Shown piece by piece: positions 60,894 through 64,000 of a stretch of 64,000 nucleotides of DNA; position 1 is the stretch's first letter; each line of letters opens with the position of its first letter. The DNA lies in contig NW_019091360.1 of assembly GCF_001949145.1 (NCBI RefSeq), positions 3,761,773-3,825,772 of the forward strand, given 5' to 3'. A model generated the notes under the pieces. It was not told where the DNA came from. It saw only the letters and a program-made list of their open reading frames with translations, and ran no database searches. The position numbers and the translations under genes were made by a program. The stretch comes from Acanthaster planci (lineage: Eukaryota; Echinodermata; Asteroidea; Valvatida; Acanthasteridae).

Positions 60894-63800
60894 GTGAGTT
60901 TAGCGATTACTGGGAACAGTTTGGTGTATCTTTCGCCCAAGTTTTGTCCCCCGAAGTTACGTAGAAGACGTTTAAAGGCCATGATTGTGTTTTCATTCCT
61001 TTTGGACATTCTGTTTCATTATGACAAACCCCAAAGTACTGGAACAGTTGTGTTAGTATCGTTTCTGGTGTGGCGTGTCATATTTGCAGGTTACAGCTGC
61101 ACCACGAAGAGATACTGTATAGATTACCGAAAATGCGTGACCCGCTCTGTGAAAATGAGTTACATGTCTCAAGAGGCACGTTTGAGTTAAAGGCCTTTGA
61201 AAGAATCTTGCACAGCGTTTAAGCAATACTAATCCTTAACATTTTAACATGTATAGAACGTCCACTTTCATTTTACCAAACTGAGTGACACAAGAAAAAG
61301 CTCAAATTCCTCAATCCTAATACAAAGTAAAACGCCAAAGTAGCTCCGGAGACTTGTGGCTAATTTTTACAGAGCGGGTCACATATATTGAAATGTCTTT
61401 TTTTCAATCAAGTGTACGCATCATAAGGCATGCTTGAACTACAGGTGTAATAAGGCCTTTGGGACTCTCCGTTCACATGTTTGATGTAATGTCAATTTTT
61501 TAATGTTGCTTTCCTAGAATTTTATTAACTGTGCCTGTTTGTCTGGTTAGATTGTATACCCACCAAAGTAGCCCTAGGGGTGCAGACCACTAATTCAAGT
61601 GAGAATTTTTGACCAGCTCATTAGCATTAAAAGTGCCCCCCACAGTATCTTTTGAAAAAAGAGATTGTTTGGCCCCCAAAATGGTGAGATTGTGTATATC
61701 ATTGCCAGGATGAACCCCCTGGGTCTTTGAGTTTTCATACAGAATGTCTAAAAACTACGGTTGAAATATGGTCGTAAGGGCCCGAGAAAGTTGAGGGTTG
61801 CTGCTTGAAAATGGTTGCAATCGGACTTCGGAAAAAATCACTTTTCGGGGGGTGATTTTGTTTTGTGGGAATAATTAAAAATGTACTGGGTTAACCCACA
61901 AAAAACTTGAAAATAAATTGGAAAATTAGGGACTAGACAATAATTTCATTTGTGTTTCTGAAATCTCAGGGATGTTGGTATGCATGTTACTGGGCCTTGA
62001 ACAGTGCTGACATTACACTGTTTTCAATGGGGCTTGAGTTAGTGGACTGTATTCCTATTATTCAAATTCTTCATCGCTGCCGTAACAGCCACAGCGCCCT
62101 CTATAGTCATGTCGAGTGATCTCATCATTCCGAGCGAAGTACTCGTAGTCAACGGATACTTTTCGACTTGCAACGCCCTGTAATGACGATGACAGTGTTT
62201 CCTCAATGATCTCTTGCCTCTTCAAGACCATGATGCGAGACCACCGAGCCTCTTTGGTTTGTGTGTATTGATCTTTACATAAATGTACAGGTTTCAGAAA
62301 TCAGTCTGGGGATAGTCCCCCTGCTTTGTAAATGCACAAGTGACAGGAAATTCTTCAGGATACCAATGAAGCTTTTTGTGAGGGCCAGAAAGTCAAAGCC
62401 TGGATTCACTCTCCATTCCTGATTGGCGTCTTTAATAACAAAAAATCCTTTTATCTTGTAATCGACTATATGATGCCACAAACTTTCCAGCGGACCTGTT
62501 TATCAAGAAATTATGACTATTATGAAGAGCCTGTGAAACGTAAACATTTTAACCCTTTTCGGCTTTTCGGGTTGTAACTTCCTAATGTGGTTTCCATGAG
62601 ATTCACTGAATCCCCATAATTTTAGAACTATGTCTAAAGTGTATGGCAGGGCATCACAACGTGTCGACTAATCTTCATCGACCTTATCGTAATGTTGCTG
62701 TTCGGACGTCGTTCCTTAATGTTGCTTGTAAACTGCGCAGCAGAAAAGACCAATATTAAATATTTAATGAGTTTAACTTTGGAGGTATTAAGTAATCGAT
62801 ATGGAGTTCGTGACTGCAGCAGCAATACTGTGTAGTTTACGCTGTTTGCAAATCGACTTAGAATTCCTCGCATATTTTACTTCAAAAAATATTTCGGTGG
62901 TTAGATTTGATTTTCGAAGTTGAACATTTAACAACCGGTTGCCATGAAAATGTGGAGCTGTATTTTAGACTCTGGCTTGTTATGATAATCTTTGGAATAG
63001 TGCTTCGCTTCTTTTGAAGACCAATCTTGTAGGCCGTGTGAAAATAACGATTTTTTTGCCCGAATGGTAAAAGGTCCACGTATCGCATTCACAGATGACG
63101 CTGACGAACAAAGGACATTTTGAAAAAGCCATGTAATCCCTTCATAACAGAATTTCGCCTTGAAATAAAAAGGCCCCCTTAAGTCAGTGCCCAACAAAGA
63201 CAAGAAGCGCGTTCTTACCTGATTCAAGAGAAAATTAGCGTACGTTTACTTGTATCTTCGCCTTTCGATTATAAATTTGTCCGTTAAAATGATGGCACAA
63301 AGCATTTGAGATCGGACCAAGTGAAACGAACACTTTTTGTTGGTTCTGCTAGTTCGCACTTTTGATTACGTTCCCATTTGCTGGACATCTCTGCATATTT
63401 TGAAGATATGATCGGTTCAACTCATTACGACCCACTGAATTTCCCGCAAAGGTTTCGGCACTGATAAAGTCCTCTTCCAAATAGTGGACCCCCTGTGTTT
63501 GGTCACTTACAAACAGTGGCGTAGCTACCGGAGGGCACGTGCCCCTCCCCCAAACGGAGGCCCGTGCCCCCCCCCCCGGTGCCCCCCATTTGAAATTTTG
63601 AAATGGACAAAAAATATATATACTGTACCTAGTTCGATTATTTTCAGTGCCCCCTGGCAAAAATTGTGCACCCCCAAGTGCCCCCTCAGCTGTAGCACCC
63701 TAGTTACGCCACTGCTTACAAATAGTGGCTTCTCAGAGGTGTCTTAAGACGGCGAGCTGGGCTCATAACGAGACTAGATTAAACCTCTTGCACGTCATTG

Positions 63801-64000
63801 TGACTTACTTTCTTTTGAGGCTTAGTCGAGCGGTAAAACTTCAAAGCTTGTTGATATCCGTGTTTTCTGACCTGCCCTCCTGGTGTTTACGCAGTCACGG
63901 TGGTATTATCGCACCTACGGGATCCCATCAACGCTTTGAACTATATAACCACCAACAAATTATGAACATTTCGAGGGATATTTCATCAGGATCGGTAAAG
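60894..64000 (+). other. Downstream MLCK intron, no further exon identified
   Basis: The frame of exon 7 stays open past the donor to a stop at 61188..61190, giving about 98 extra codons if the intron is retained. Otherwise only the hAT-like MITE at 63514..63714 is recognised. Confidence 0.5.
63514..63714. mobile_element. hAT-like MITE, copy 3 (intact ends)
   Basis: 201 bp with terminal inverted repeats cagtggcgtagcta / tagttacgccactg (13 of 14 paired). It has a perfect 8-bp target site duplication cttacaaa at 63506..63513 and 63715..63722. The interior is rich in gtgcccccc. Best preserved copy, so the youngest of the three. Confidence 0.9.

Noticed and set aside
61090-61122. A tiny terminal MLCK exon after tttgcag, encoding VTAAPRRDTV and a stop.
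   Set aside because: It would cut off the calmodulin-binding helix and matches no MLCK tail. The acceptor is probably chance.

Overview
This window is animal nuclear DNA: intron-rich, AT-rich non-coding sequence, GT-AG splicing, and muscle proteins built from immunoglobulin (Ig) and fibronectin type III (Fn3) domains. The gene content and protein style suggest a marine invertebrate deuterostome (echinoderm, hemichordate or similar). That is an inference; the sequence alone does not fix the species.

Two genes lie head to tail on the + strand. The first (204..36087, 5' end outside the window) is the C-terminal part of a giant titin/connectin-twitchin family protein. I could join 44 exons, 12,437 nt, in one uninterrupted frame to a stop at 36085..36087. 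Domain order is Fn3-Fn3-Ig-Ig-Fn3-Fn3-Fn3-Ig-Ig-Fn3-Fn3-Ig-Ig-Fn3-kinase, a basic regulatory tail, five Ig domains, one 3,990-nt exon encoding a Ser/Pro/Arg-rich linker, four more Ig domains and a short tail. Ig-Ig-Fn3-kinase followed by M-band-like Igs and an SP-rich linker matches the end of vertebrate titin. Parts of the post-kinase Ig region also resemble twitchin/projectin. The kinase keeps all catalytic motifs, including DFG, which vertebrate titin kinase lacks.

The second gene (39693 to at least 60893, 3' end not found) is a compact myosin light chain kinase. Two candidate alternative first exons (39693 and 42943) both join in phase to a common exon at 49037. Five further exons complete the catalytic domain and reach the start of the calmodulin-binding helix. 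Four kinase introns sit at the same position and phase as in the titin-like kinase next door, and matching exon blocks have identical lengths (342 and 153 nt). This supports a shared origin, perhaps by tandem duplication.

The non-coding DNA holds several small non-autonomous DNA transposons: three copies of one hAT-like MITE family (two with 7/8 and one with 8/8 target duplications), a Harbinger-like MITE, a Tc1/mariner-like MITE, a piggyBac-like element and three unclassified fold-back elements. No tRNA, rRNA, CRISPR array or convincing minus-strand gene was seen. The most interesting untested items are an acidic candidate cassette or alternative first exon at 21924..22188, the internally repeated SP linker, the potentially active titin-type kinase, and the kinase gene pair. 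Introns of the titin-like gene not listed separately hold nothing I recognise.
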